A stretch of 28,490 nucleotides of DNA, taken from positions 1-28,490 of the forward strand of contig DATGUP010000015.1 in assembly GCA_035301265.1 (NCBI GenBank), given 5' to 3'. Positions 7,808 to 16,493 of this stretch are shown in pieces. The DNA comes from DATGUP01 sp035301265. Lineage in GTDB: Bacteria > Bacillota > Bacilli > Bacillales > Amphibacillaceae. The first letter of the stretch is position 1; each line of letters opens with the position of its first letter. Position numbers and translations under genes: made by a program. The notes beneath the pieces were generated by a model. That model was given only the letters and a program-made list of their open reading frames with translations, searched no databases and was not told where the DNA came from.

Positions 7808-8425
7808 ATGGTATGTTTTTTGAAAAAAAGCAGCCTCGTCTTTGTCGGTGCCGTTATTCAAGGATACGCTATGGGACTTTTTTTATTTCCCCAATCCATT
7901 CCCTCAGGTGGAGCGGGAGGACTGGCTATTTTATTGAATTATTTTACCCATTTGGGTATGGGGCCATCGCTTTGGATTTTTAATTTTTTGCTGTTGCTTG
8001 CCCCGATGAAATATTTAGGAAAAAGGTTTCTTGTTTGGACCCTCGCCGGAGCGACCATTACTTCGTTTTCCATTGATTGGTTTGAAAACATGTTTTATAT
8101 ACCGGATCGGAATCTTTTTTATGATCTCGTTGTCGGTTCGTTATTTCTCGGAACAGGCATCGGCATTCTCATGCGCCAAGGTGTTTCCAACGGCGGTGCA
8201 GGAGGTTTGGCGTTCATGATTGCTCAGGCGCGGAAGATTCTTCCCGGAAAACCGTTGTTTATCATCAATTGTTTTGTTTTCTTTATGACCGCTGCAATCA
8301 TCGACTGGAAAATCATTTTCTTTGCATTGATTAGTCAATGGATTTCAACAAGAGTGGTCAACATCGTTTATCGGATTGACGTTTATCAATTTCACACACT
8401 GTGGAACGGGCGGAAGAATATTTGA
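7808..8425 (+). CDS. YitT/YczE-like integral membrane protein
   Basis: This 205-residue protein has about five hydrophobic segments. It carries two copies of a Gly-rich motif, PSGGAGGLAILLNY near residue 32 and VSNGGAGGLAFMI near residue 125. Such an internal duplication is typical of YitT-type (DUF161) proteins. It lacks the soluble C-terminal domain (DUF2179) that many larger members carry. The ATG has GAGGAGG seven bases upstream. The biochemical role of the family is not established; a transporter is often suspected. It stands alone, between a divergent iron-regulated operon and a convergent MFS gene. Confidence 0.75.
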   Translation: MVCFLKKSSLVFVGAVIQGYAMGLFLFPQSIPSGGAGGLAILLNYFTHLGMGPSLWIFNFLLLLAPMKYLGKRFLVWTLAGATITSFSIDWFENMFYIPDRNLFYDLVVGSLFLGTGIGILMRQGVSNGGAGGLAFMIAQARKILPGKPLFIINCFVFFMTAAIIDWKIIFFALISQWISTRVVNIVYRIDVYQFHTLWNGRKNI

Positions 8426-8568
8426 ATAACAGATGGTGCGGTGCAGACGAGTATGCAAGGTGACATTTAAGCGTTAAGATTTCTAGCCTCATTCAAAAAA
8501 GTCCGATCGATTTATTGGTTCTCCACCATTCAAATCGCGTTTCTTTGTCGGGATTCATATTCGGTGAA

Positions 8569-9807
8569 TTAAATATAATTGTACCTGAAGGCGGTATTTT
8601 TGTGAGCGTCGCCGTTTTTTCCCTTTGTATGAATGAAAAATAAAACGAGCAAAGCAATGACAAAAGTTAGCGCTGCAATGGATAAAAACATGCCGCTTCT
8701 CGACCAATCCATCAAACGAGCGAAAATCGGCGGGCCGATAGCGACTCCGATAAAGCGTACCGATCCGTACAAAGACGTCACAAAGCCGCGTCGATTTTTG
8801 CTGACGGATCCGGTAATCAAACTGTTCACACACGGTAAGATCAATCCAGCTCCGATGCTGCTTACTGCAAGGACAGCAAGAAAGAGAGCGAGCTTTTTGA
8901 ATAAGACGAGCCCTGCAAAGGAGATCGTCATAAATACGAGCCCGATCAACATAAGTTTTTTCATCATATTCAAGTTTTTACCGATACGGCTACCGGTTAT
9001 ATATGAGGCGATGACCATGACAAGAAGCGGGATGGCCAATATGAATCCTTTAATGACACCGTCGATGTGATGTTTTTCTTCGAGCATATCTGACAAATAG
9101 AACAGAATGCCAAACAGTGTAAATAAACAAACTCCTCCAGCCATATATGTAACGAGTAACCACCTTCCTTCCGCTTTGAAAATACCGAGAAGCCCGCGGA
9201 TATATTTTGGAAATGATGGTGCTTTTTGTACGTTTGTTTTCTCTTTGATGAAAATCCAAGATAAAAGAACGGAAACGAGACAAATTGCCGGAAATGCGAA
9301 AAATACGGAATACCAGATGAACAAACCTAATAGCGCACCAATGATAGGAGACAATACTTTGCCCAAACCGTTTGAAGCTTCGACAATCCCTAAAACACGA
9401 CTTTGTTCGCTTCCTTTAAATAAATCGCCTGTCAATGCCATGGCGATCGGGGCTGTTCCGGCTGCACCGATCCCTTGTAAAATTCGTCCGATAAGAATCC
9501 AAACGTAAGCATGGGGCCATGCAGCCGCCCCAAACCCTGCCAGCAAACCACCGATTCCAAACAAAATAAGCGATGGTACGATGATAACTTTTCGGGAAAA
9601 CCGGTCAGAAAAATAGCCTAGAACAGGTATGAAAATAGCAGCGGCAATGGAAAATACCGTGATCGTTAGGCTGACTTGCATTTGTGACAATTTTAACGAT
9701 TGCTTCATTGCGGGAAATATAGGAATCAGCATGGAATTGCCCAACGTCATAATCAACGGGATCGACCCGATTGCTGTAATGGTTGCTGCTTGATTTTTTG
9801 CTACCAC
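8569..9807 (-). CDS. MFS transporter, 12-TM drug:H+ antiporter (DHA1) type
   Basis: This is a 412-residue proton-driven exporter. About 12 membrane segments are visible. The motif-A-like loop GYFSDRFSRKV follows TM2 and a GRILQGIGAAGTAPIAMAL segment (motif B-like) lies in TM4; motif C follows in TM5 as LGKVLSPIIGALLG. These mark an efflux pump of the DHA1 branch. The GTG start at 9807 sits behind AAGGAG with a 10-base gap. The DUF3231 gene ends 16 bp upstream in the same direction, so the two probably share a transcript. The substrate cannot be told; multidrug or siderophore export would both fit the family. Confidence 0.85.
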   Translation of the reverse strand: MVAKNQAATITAIGSIPLIMTLGNSMLIPIFPAMKQSLKLSQMQVSLTITVFSIAAAIFIPVLGYFSDRFSRKVIIVPSLILFGIGGLLAGFGAAAWPHAYVWILIGRILQGIGAAGTAPIAMALTGDLFKGSEQSRVLGIVEASNGLGKVLSPIIGALLGLFIWYSVFFAFPAICLVSVLLSWIFIKEKTNVQKAPSFPKYIRGLLGIFKAEGRWLLVTYMAGGVCLFTLFGILFYLSDMLEEKHHIDGVIKGFILAIPLLVMVIASYITGSRIGKNLNMMKKLMLIGLVFMTISFAGLVLFKKLALFLAVLAVSSIGAGLILPCVNSLITGSVSKNRRGFVTSLYGSVRFIGVAIGPPIFARLMDWSRSGMFLSIAALTFVIALLVLFFIHTKGKNGDAHKNTAFRYNYI

Positions 9808-9823
9808 GTGAGCTGCACTCCTT

Positions 9824-10321
9824 CTATGTTGATGATTTGACGTTGATGGGTGGCGGAGTAAGCCAACCTTTTTGTTTTGCGATATGTTTTAGCTTTGTTT
9901 CATAATCGGCTTGCGTAGTGTGAAAATCGCTGAACAAGGCTTGGATATCTTCTTGAAAGGTAATCCCCATCATATAGCTGCAAGTTTCTTTTCGGTATAT
10001 GAATTCTTTTTGAACAATGATAGTGATTTCCAGTTCATTAAACCGTCCACCAGCTGGGATATCCTGCAATTCAACATTCGGGCGATCGGGCGGGGCAGGC
10101 GGCAGGCGAATCCCTGTTTGTTTTAGAATAGCTTCGACTTGCTGTTCTTCCTCTTTGTATACACTTTCCTGTAAATCATTTAAAAACGTTTTTAAATCAT
10201 GATCACCGGTATGACTGCCTAAAACTTGCAATGTCACGATATACGCCTTTGTATAGTATAGATACATCCATAAGTGATAAATTTCTCCGGAATGGAACGG
10301 TTCTTGTTGTTGTGTGGTCAT
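9824..10321 (-). CDS. DUF3231-family (spore coat-like) protein
   Basis: This is a 165-residue, mostly helical soluble protein. It has the family-like opening FHSGEIYHLWMYLYYTKAY, the signature GIRLPPAPPDRP near residue 75, and a C-terminal helix ending in KQKGWLTPPP. DUF3231 proteins are common in spore-formers and are often annotated as coat-associated; the molecular role is unknown. The upstream 17 codons of the open frame are discarded because AGGAGGG lies 7 bases before the second of two adjacent ATGs (10321). The ATG at 10324 would be only 4 bases away. It is followed after 16 bp by the MFS gene. Confidence 0.75.
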   Translation of the reverse strand: MTTQQQEPFHSGEIYHLWMYLYYTKAYIVTLQVLGSHTGDHDLKTFLNDLQESVYKEEEQQVEAILKQTGIRLPPAPPDRPNVELQDIPAGGRFNELEITIIVQKEFIYRKETCSYMMGITFQEDIQALFSDFHTTQADYETKLKHIAKQKGWLTPPPINVKSST

Positions 10322-10462
10322 CATAATCCCTCCTAAAAAGGTTGGTTCGTTTATTTTTCCTAAACAGACCAAAATTATAATCTCGGACAGGTACCTAAGC
10401 GATATTTCTTCATAGGCTAAAGCAGCGTATATTTTAAATAATTGAATGGGGATTTGCGGTCT

Positions 10463-11416
10463 ATGAAAAAAAATATGAGTATACTTACATTTGGCATAGC
10501 GTTGGTTTTACTCATCGTTTTATCAGCGTGTTTGCAAGAGGACGATTCATCTACCAAGGAGAAAATCGTCCGCATCGGTTATCAAAAAAACTGTCCGTTT
10601 GTTATTTTGAAAGGTCTTGGAACATTGGAAGAAGCGCTTGAACCGTTGGGATATGAAGTGGAATGGAAGCTGTTTCAGGAAGGACCAGAACTGACGGAAG
10701 CTTTAAACGCAGGCAGTATCGATATCGGCCGAACAGGCAATACCCCGGTTGTGTTTGCACAAGCAGCGAAAACCCCCTTTGTGACGTTGGCTGCTGGTGC
10801 ACCAAAGTTTCACGGCAGCGGCATACTCGTCCCCGAGGATTCAACGATTACATCGGTTGAAGATTTGCAAAATCAACGGATCAGTTTTGCTAAAGGATCC
10901 AGTTCGCATTACTTGCTTGTCAAAGCTTTAGAAGAGGCGGGTATCGATTACGGTGATATTGAACCTGCACTTCTTCCGCCGGGTGAAGCGCGTGTTGCCT
11001 TTGAGAAGGGAAATGTCGATGCGATGGTTGTGTGGGATCCGTTTACAGCATCAACAGAACTGTTTTCTAACGGCCGGTTGCTGATAACCGGCGAAGGGTT
11101 GACAACTGATAGAGATTTTTTTGTGGCAACGCAAGATTTTGTCGAAAACCATAAAGAAATAGCGGATATAGTCATTGAGGAAGTTGATAAATCTTCGCAG
11201 TGGGCTAATGATCATCACGAAGAACTCGTTCAGATGTTGGCCCCAATATTGGATATCGATGAGATGGCTATTGAAAAGGCCGTCGAACGGCGGGAATATG
11301 GTGTAGATGACATCACAGCAGATATTATCAGCGAACAGCAAGATATCGCCGATACACTTTATGATATGGATATCATCCCGGAAAAAATGGATGTCCGGGA
11401 AGTTATGGAATATTGA
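10463..11416 (+). CDS. ssuA: ABC transporter substrate-binding lipoprotein, SsuA type (sulfonate)
   Basis: This is the extracellular receptor for an ABC importer of aliphatic-sulfonate-like compounds. From the ATG at 10463 it has a lipoprotein signal, MKKNMSILTF followed by a hydrophobic core and lipobox LSAC with Cys at residue 23. Next comes the NMT1/SsuA-like periplasmic-binding fold: RIGYQKNCPFVILK, the GSIDIGRTGNTPVVFAQAAK ligand loop, and DAMVVWDPFTA. An in-frame TTG seven codons earlier is less likely because it would break the signal peptide and has no ribosome binding site. The GGGGA in front of the chosen ATG is weak and distant. The permease and ATPase genes follow. Taurine, nitrate or thiamine-precursor binding are family alternatives. 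Confidence 0.88.
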   Translation: MKKNMSILTFGIALVLLIVLSACLQEDDSSTKEKIVRIGYQKNCPFVILKGLGTLEEALEPLGYEVEWKLFQEGPELTEALNAGSIDIGRTGNTPVVFAQAAKTPFVTLAAGAPKFHGSGILVPEDSTITSVEDLQNQRISFAKGSSSHYLLVKALEEAGIDYGDIEPALLPPGEARVAFEKGNVDAMVVWDPFTASTELFSNGRLLITGEGLTTDRDFFVATQDFVENHKEIADIVIEEVDKSSQWANDHHEELVQMLAPILDIDEMAIEKAVERREYGVDDITADIISEQQDIADTLYDMDIIPEKMDVREVMEY

Positions 11417-11482
11417 TCTTTTTATGTTTCACTATCTGCCAATTAGGCATGTTTTGCTAATGTGGTGCAAGGAGGGTGGCGG

Positions 11483-12247
11483 TTGACATTTAATATAAAA
11501 GGTGTGATCAAACAATTCATACCATGGATGGTACCTTTTCTGCTCATCATCTTTTGGCAAATATTCTCGTATTTCAATCTCATTCCTGAGCGAGTATTGC
11601 CCGCACCGGTTGATGTTGTTCGCGCAGCGGTTACTTTGTTTTCTACAGGGGAGTTGATCGAGCATATATCCATCAGTTTATGGCGGGCAATTGCTGGGTT
11701 TTTGATCGGCGGCAGTATCGGATTTTTACTCGGTTTATTTAACGGAATCTCGCGTTATTCAGAACTGCTTTTTGATACATCTATCCAAATGCTACGGAAT
11801 ATCCCACATTTAGCATTGATTCCGCTTGTTATTTTGTGGTTTGGTATTGACGAATTTTCGAAAATATTTCTCGTAGCCCTTAGTGTTTTGTTTCCGATTT
11901 ATATCAACACATTTCACGGTATTAAATCAGTCGATAAGGGTTTGATCGAGATGGGGCAGGCGTACGGATTAAAAGGAAAATCGTTGTTTTTTGCCATCAT
12001 TTTTCCTGGCGCCATGTCCTCCATTTTTGTAGGCATCCGGTTTTCTCTTGGTGTGATGTGGTTGACCCTAATTGTTGCTGAGACGATTTCCACGCATTCA
12101 GGGATTGGTTTTATGGCGATGAATGCGCGAGAATTTATGCAAATGGATGTCATCGTGCTCAGCATTGTGCTATATGCGTTGTTTGGAAAATTATCCGATA
12201 TGATTGCTAAGTTTTTTGAAGGAAAACTTTTGCGGTGGGATATTTGA
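11483..12247 (+). CDS. ssuC: ABC transporter permease, SsuC type
   Basis: This is the membrane subunit of the sulfonate-type importer. It has about six membrane helices and the BPD_transp_1 EAA loop region around EMGQAYGLKGKSLFFAIIFPGAM, which is where the ATPase docks; GVMWLTLIVAETI follows. The start is set by AAGGAGGG at 11469-11476, which lies 6-7 bases before the TTG at 11483, giving 254 residues. Two in-frame GTG codons at 11462 and 11465 lie upstream of that site and are rejected. It sits 66 bp after ssuA and 22 bp before ssuB. Note that a run of more than 20 residues was not needed to identify it; GRLKG-type docking helix placement is approximate. Confidence 0.88.
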   Translation: MTFNIKGVIKQFIPWMVPFLLIIFWQIFSYFNLIPERVLPAPVDVVRAAVTLFSTGELIEHISISLWRAIAGFLIGGSIGFLLGLFNGISRYSELLFDTSIQMLRNIPHLALIPLVILWFGIDEFSKIFLVALSVLFPIYINTFHGIKSVDKGLIEMGQAYGLKGKSLFFAIIFPGAMSSIFVGIRFSLGVMWLTLIVAETISTHSGIGFMAMNAREFMQMDVIVLSIVLYALFGKLSDMIAKFFEGKLLRWDI

Positions 12248-12269
12248 AATGATGGGAGAGAGATGCTGA

Positions 12270-13040
12270 ATGACAGTTACGCATATTTTGCTCGAAGGTG
12301 TGAAAAAAAGCTATTCGGATACACCGGTGTTAAAAGGGATTAATCTCCGTATTCAAAAGGGAGAGTTTGTAGCCATTGTTGGTCAGAGCGGCTGCGGTAA
12401 AAGTACGCTACTCAGATTACTCGCCGGGCTTGAATCTCAAGATAAAGGTTTTATTCAAATGGACGATGAACCGCTTACTGCATTAAATAAAAAAGCCCGG
12501 ATAATGTTTCAGGACGGCCGGCTTTTGCCATGGAAACGCGTCATTGACAATATTTGCATCGGCTTGACAAAAGAAAAACGTCCCAAAGCGGTGGAAGCAT
12601 TAGCTAATGTCGGCTTGACCGATAAGATGTATGAGTGGCCTCGACAATTGTCCGGTGGTCAAAAGCAGCGAGTAGCTTTAGCGCGGGCGTTGGTTCACGA
12701 TCCTGATCTTTTGCTTTTGGATGAACCTTTGGGCGCGCTTGATGCTTTAACACGGATCGAGATGCAGGCGCTTGTGGAGTCGCTATGGCGCAAAAATCAC
12801 TTTACATCTATTCTTGTGACGCATGATGTAGAAGAGGCAGTGGCGATTTCTGATCGGGTTGTTTTAATCGAAAATGGCGTGATCAGTTGGAATCAGCCCA
12901 TTCATCTGCCTAGACCAAGGCGACGGACAGACCCCACGTTTTCGACGTATGTCAAAGATATTCTTGATCAGATCATGGGGCGAACGACGCCATCAACATA
13001 TGGATTAAACCATGCGAAAACAGTCGATAAAACGTCCTAA
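12270..13040 (+). CDS. ssuB: ABC transporter ATPase, SsuB type
   Basis: This cytoplasmic ATPase powers the SsuAC importer. All nucleotide-binding motifs are present in order: Walker A GQSGCGKS near residue 38, Q-loop MFQDGRLLPWKRV near 79, signature LSGGQKQRVALARAL near 128, Walker B LLLLDEPLGALD near 148, and switch His in VTHDVEEA. The form DGRLLPW in the Q-loop is typical of the SsuB/TauB branch. The ATG at 12270 has GGGAGAGAG in front. It ends the ssuA-ssuC-ssuB cluster. No ssuD-type FMNH2-dependent monooxygenase follows, so sulfur release from the substrate must be encoded elsewhere, or the substrate is different. Confidence 0.9.
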   Translation: MTVTHILLEGVKKSYSDTPVLKGINLRIQKGEFVAIVGQSGCGKSTLLRLLAGLESQDKGFIQMDDEPLTALNKKARIMFQDGRLLPWKRVIDNICIGLTKEKRPKAVEALANVGLTDKMYEWPRQLSGGQKQRVALARALVHDPDLLLLDEPLGALDALTRIEMQALVESLWRKNHFTSILVTHDVEEAVAISDRVVLIENGVISWNQPIHLPRPRRRTDPTFSTYVKDILDQIMGRTTPSTYGLNHAKTVDKTS

Positions 13041-13624
13041 CTGAACAAGACAAGTTTTTTCATTCTTTGTAAAACACATGATGCCCAGAGGAAATGACAC
13101 CGTCAGTGCTTTAATCGGTATATTGGAGGTGTTAACATTACTGAAGAAGCATAAAAACGATGACACAGTATACCATCGAACCCACTGATTATAGAGGTTG
13201 GACTGAGCTGAAAAGGGTTGGCTACAGACGGGTATAAAGAAAGGGACGATTGATCAAAACGTGATGAACTCCTGTTCCTTTGATGAACTCAAAGCGTTCC
13301 GTAAACAGAAAAGTATGGAACGCTTTTTGTAATTTTTCTGTCTTCATGTTAAAAACTTTGATGAATGTTTCATTTTATATAAACTTGTATATGCCGATAA
13401 CTATATAAAGAATAGGGCATAAACATAGCCCATCTTATGTATTGGAAGATCAGTGCCCTGAGGTTAATCGTGTAAAAAGGTATTTTGTTTTATGTTTGTT
13501 TGTCTGTTGTGGTAGAATAATCTTTCGTATACATATAAAAGTATTTGCGTGCTATCGTCATATATGAGCTAAAGAGGGAATACTGATAAGAGCATTATTT
13601 TTCACGATAGAAAGAAGGAAGAAT
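13041..13624 (+). other. Gene-poor stretch between ssuB and the DHA2 exporter
   Basis: It contains a 36-codon ORF at 13078-13188 starting MMPRGNDTVSALIGILEVLT, with no ribosome binding site, which may be a relic. It also holds the terminator at 13291-13335 and an AT-rich segment with a small GGGC/GCCC hairpin near 13413-13433. A promoter for the exporter must lie in the right part. TAGAAT at about 13514 is a possible -10, but no convincing -35 is seen. Confidence 0.35.
13291..13335 (+). terminator. Intrinsic terminator, probably of the ssu operon
   Basis: AAAGCGTTCC (13291-13300) pairs with GGAACGCTTT (13317-13326) across a 16-nt loop, followed by a T-rich tail. It is the first terminator after ssuB, 250 bp downstream. 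Confidence 0.75.
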
Positions 13625-15034
13625 ATGGTTGATGAGCAAGCTAGGCCAGAACAAAAGCAAAGCATTAATCGAGTACCCCTTATGATTGTTTTAATCTCTG
13701 GGGCGTTTGTAGCCATTTTAAACCAAACGCTTTTAGGTACGGCGTTGCCACCGATCATGGAAGATTTGAATTTATCCGAAAACACAGTCCAATGGCTACA
13801 ATCTATTTTTATGCTTGTTAATGGAATAATGATTCCGATCACGGCATTTTTGATCGAACGGTTTACAACGAGGGGCCTGTTTTTAACAGCAATGGGTTCC
13901 TTTGCATTGGGAACATTACTATGTGCTATCGCCCCAAACTTTTCATTTTTAATGGTTGGCCGCGTTCTTCAAGCTTCGGGAGCAGGTATTATGATGCCGT
14001 TAATGCAAACGATTCTGTTTCTTGTTTATCCGATTGAAAAACGCGGCTCAGCCATGGGCATGTTCGGGCTTGTCATTGCGTTTGCTCCAGCCATCGGTCC
14101 GACGCTATCTGGGTGGCTCGTTGATCAATTCCCGTGGCGAAGCGTGTTTTATGTCGTTTTGCCGATCGCTGTACTGGATATAATTATCGCTTATTTTATT
14201 CTTAGAAACGTGACGCAACAGACGTTTCCGAAAGTTGACATTTTATCCATTATTCAATCTACCTTAGGTTTTGGCGGACTTTTGTACGGATTTAGCGTGG
14301 CTGGAGATGTCGGCTGGAACAACAACCAAGTTGTAATTTCTTTGATCGTTGGAGCAGTGACATTGAGTTTGTTTATATTCCGACAGTTAAAACTCGAGCA
14401 GCCGATTCTTGAATTTAGGATATTCAAATATAAAATGTTTACGTTGACGACGGTACTTGCCATGATTAGCTTTATAGCAATGATCGGCGCCGCTGTTATC
14501 CTGCCGTTACTAATGCAAACAATGCTCGGTTTTTCCGCACTTGAATCCGGAATGGCTCTTCTGCCTGGCGCCGTTTTAATGGGGCTTATGAACCCTGTTA
14601 CAGGAAGGCTTTTCGATAAGTTCGGTGCAAAATGGTTAGCGGTTATCGGTCTTTCCATTGTTACGGTGACGACATTTATGTTTACAGTGCTTACCCCAGA
14701 AACGACATTTGCCTATATAGCCATTGTGAATGGAATCCGCATGTTTGGCATATCCATGGTAATGATGCCGGTCACGACAGCTGGGTTGAATCAGCTGCCG
14801 ACAAATGTGATTCAACACGGTACTGCTATGAACAACACATTAAGACAGGTCGCCGGTGCAGTCGGCACTGCTCTTCTCGTGACGGTGATGACGACTAATG
14901 AAATTCCCGAACAAGGTGTGAGTGGATTGATTCATGGCGTCAACGTTTCATTTATCGTTGCCGGCATTGCCGCGGTGATTGCACTCATTATGGCTTTCTT
15001 TATTAAAAACTCACGGCCAGGGGTTGATTCGTAA
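13625..15034 (+). CDS. MFS exporter of the DHA2 (EmrB/QacA, LmrB-like) family
   Basis: This is a 469-residue proton-coupled drug exporter of the 14-helix DHA2 branch. Typical features are the TM1 region ending NQTLLGTALPPIMEDL, NTVQWLQSIFMLVNGIMIP in TM2, the GRVLQASGAGIMMPLMQT motif B in TM4, motif C in TM5 (FAPAIGPTLSGWLVD), and GRLFDKFGAK as a second-half motif-A-like loop. B. subtilis LmrB and Mdr belong to this branch; the actual substrates here are unknown. The ATG at 13625 has AAGGAAG upstream. No regulator gene is adjacent. Another, unrelated MFS gene follows after about 225 bp, so this is a small transporter cluster. Confidence 0.88.
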   Translation: MVDEQARPEQKQSINRVPLMIVLISGAFVAILNQTLLGTALPPIMEDLNLSENTVQWLQSIFMLVNGIMIPITAFLIERFTTRGLFLTAMGSFALGTLLCAIAPNFSFLMVGRVLQASGAGIMMPLMQTILFLVYPIEKRGSAMGMFGLVIAFAPAIGPTLSGWLVDQFPWRSVFYVVLPIAVLDIIIAYFILRNVTQQTFPKVDILSIIQSTLGFGGLLYGFSVAGDVGWNNNQVVISLIVGAVTLSLFIFRQLKLEQPILEFRIFKYKMFTLTTVLAMISFIAMIGAAVILPLLMQTMLGFSALESGMALLPGAVLMGLMNPVTGRLFDKFGAKWLAVIGLSIVTVTTFMFTVLTPETTFAYIAIVNGIRMFGISMVMMPVTTAGLNQLPTNVIQHGTAMNNTLRQVAGAVGTALLVTVMTTNEIPEQGVSGLIHGVNVSFIVAGIAAVIALIMAFFIKNSRPGVDS

Positions 15035-15179
15035 TACATCCGTCACCAGTCTTCGAATCCATGCCCTCAATTGTTGTTTGCGTTCGATTGTAGTTGTAGC
15101 AGATTCATTGACAGAAATTATCACATCTTCCTCTCATCCTTATAACCGAGTAACATAAGGAGATAGGAGGCAGGGAAAT

Positions 15180-15221
15180 ATGTCACAAATTCGTTGGATT
15201 ATGAACGAATATTTAGCTTAA
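15180..15221 (+). CDS. Possible 13-residue mini-ORF
   Basis: MSQIRWIMNEYLA starts at an ATG with a strong GGAGG nine bases upstream (with a further AAGGAG before it) and ends before the likely promoter of the next MFS gene. It may be a leader peptide or the residue of a deleted gene. Confidence 0.25.
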   Translation: MSQIRWIMNEYLA

Positions 15222-15235
15222 GTTGCATGTATAAT
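15189..15235 (+). promoter_or_regulatory. Candidate promoter with overlapping inverted repeat
   Basis: A perfect -10 TATAAT lies at 15230-15235. The -35 region shows no good consensus and is covered by the right arm of the inverted repeat ATTCGTT/AACGAAT (15189-15195 and 15204-15210, 8-nt gap). This layout suits a repressor or activator operator controlling the MFS gene at 15261. Confidence 0.4.
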
Positions 15236-15260
15236 GTGTGAGGAATGAAAGGTGGATTGT

Positions 15261-16406
15261 ATGAGTCGCATTTTATATTTTATTGTCACCGTATCATTTC
15301 TCGATACATTCATCCAATTGCCGATTATCACACCATATGCGTTAGAACTCGGTGCTTCGCATATTTTGGCGGGCGCAATCGTTGCTGTTTATTCATTGAC
15401 CAATATGGTTGGCAATATCTTCGGCGGGCATTGGATCGACCGCTTTGGCCGTAAAAAAATGTTATTCGCTGGAATGATAGCGGCTTTTGTTATACTTCTT
15501 TTTTATCCATTAGCCCAGTCAGGAGAACAGTTGTTTATCATCCGTTTTTTCCACGGTTTAGCAGGAGGAGTTCTCATACCGGCTGCTTTTGCCTACATCG
15601 GTGATATGAAACAAAAATCAAGTGGTAAAGTGATGGCTCTGACCGGGGCTTGTATTGGAACGGCAGCGATCGTCGGTCCGGCTGTAGGTGGAGCAATGGC
15701 TGCTCGGGCAAAAGTGGCGTATGTGTTTATACTTGTTGCCGTGTTATTTTTTATCAGCGCTTTGCTCATTCTTATGTTTATCAGTGAATCGTCTATATCA
15801 ACAGAGAGGGGAAAGGCATCGTTAAGACATTTTTGGCCACTGCTGAAAAACCCCGCTGTACTACAGGCTTCGCTTGCTGCTTTAGCGCTTATGATCAGCA
15901 ATGGGACGATGGCGTTTGCATTGCCGCTAAAAGTAGCAGAGATGGATTTAACATCAGCGGCAACAGGGATGCTATTGAGTTTATTTGGTATCACAGCGCT
16001 TGTTGTGTTTTTGACGCCGCTCAACCGTATTTATGATAAATATGTACCGGTTGTGTTGGTGACGATTGGGATCGGCATTATTGGATTCGTGCATATCATG
16101 TTGAATATTGTTAGTCAAGTTGGGATTGTTACCAGTTTGATGATTGTTTATGGCATCGGTTTTGCCCTAGTCTTCCCATCGATGAATAAAATGATTAATA
16201 ACGCTGCATCCTCTGTGGATCGAGGAAAAGCCTTTGGTATTTTTTATGCTTTTTTTTCACTCGGTGTTGTTGCTGGCTCCATTGTGTCCGGAACATCATC
16301 TGAAACGCTCGGGATGCCGTTTTTATCCAGTGCTACCACGATGGTTGTCGTTGTCATTATTTTGCTATTCATTTCCCGAATAAAACGGCAATACCGTAAA
16401 AATTGA
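15261..16406 (+). CDS. MFS transporter, 12-TM
   Basis: This 381-residue transporter has about 12 membrane helices. The motif-A loop GGHWIDRFGRKKMLFAG lies between TM2 and TM3, RFFHGLAGGVLIPAAFAYIG in TM4, and a motif-C-like GTAAIVGPAVGGAMAA in TM5, which suggests an exporter of the DHA1 kind. The ATG at 15261 is preferred over the GTG three codons before it, because AAAGGTGG is well placed for the ATG and overlaps the GTG. The substrate is unknown. It ends 46 bp before a strong terminator, which it shares with the convergent Gln-rich gene. Confidence 0.85.
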   Translation: MSRILYFIVTVSFLDTFIQLPIITPYALELGASHILAGAIVAVYSLTNMVGNIFGGHWIDRFGRKKMLFAGMIAAFVILLFYPLAQSGEQLFIIRFFHGLAGGVLIPAAFAYIGDMKQKSSGKVMALTGACIGTAAIVGPAVGGAMAARAKVAYVFILVAVLFFISALLILMFISESSISTERGKASLRHFWPLLKNPAVLQASLAALALMISNGTMAFALPLKVAEMDLTSAATGMLLSLFGITALVVFLTPLNRIYDKYVPVVLVTIGIGIIGFVHIMLNIVSQVGIVTSLMIVYGIGFALVFPSMNKMINNAASSVDRGKAFGIFYAFFSLGVVAGSIVSGTSSETLGMPFLSSATTMVVVVIILLFISRIKRQYRKN

Positions 16407-16451
16407 TAGTGTGTCATCGCTTATCAAGAAAAACATATGTTACATCAAAAG

Positions 16452-16487
16452 AAGGGAGTTCACATCAATTGGAACTCCCTTTTTTTA
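16452..16487 (+). terminator. Intrinsic terminator of the MFS gene
   Basis: AAGGGAGTTC (16452-16461) pairs with GAACTCCCTT (16472-16481) around a 10-nt loop, followed by an unbroken T-run. The strand bias of the T-run supports action on the plus strand. Confidence 0.88.
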
Positions 16488-16493
16488 TAATTT

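Noticed and set aside
7509..7823. 104-codon plus-strand frame before the YitT gene
   Set aside because: No start signal and unlikely composition; the faint histidine-phosphatase resemblance is too weak to call a gene.
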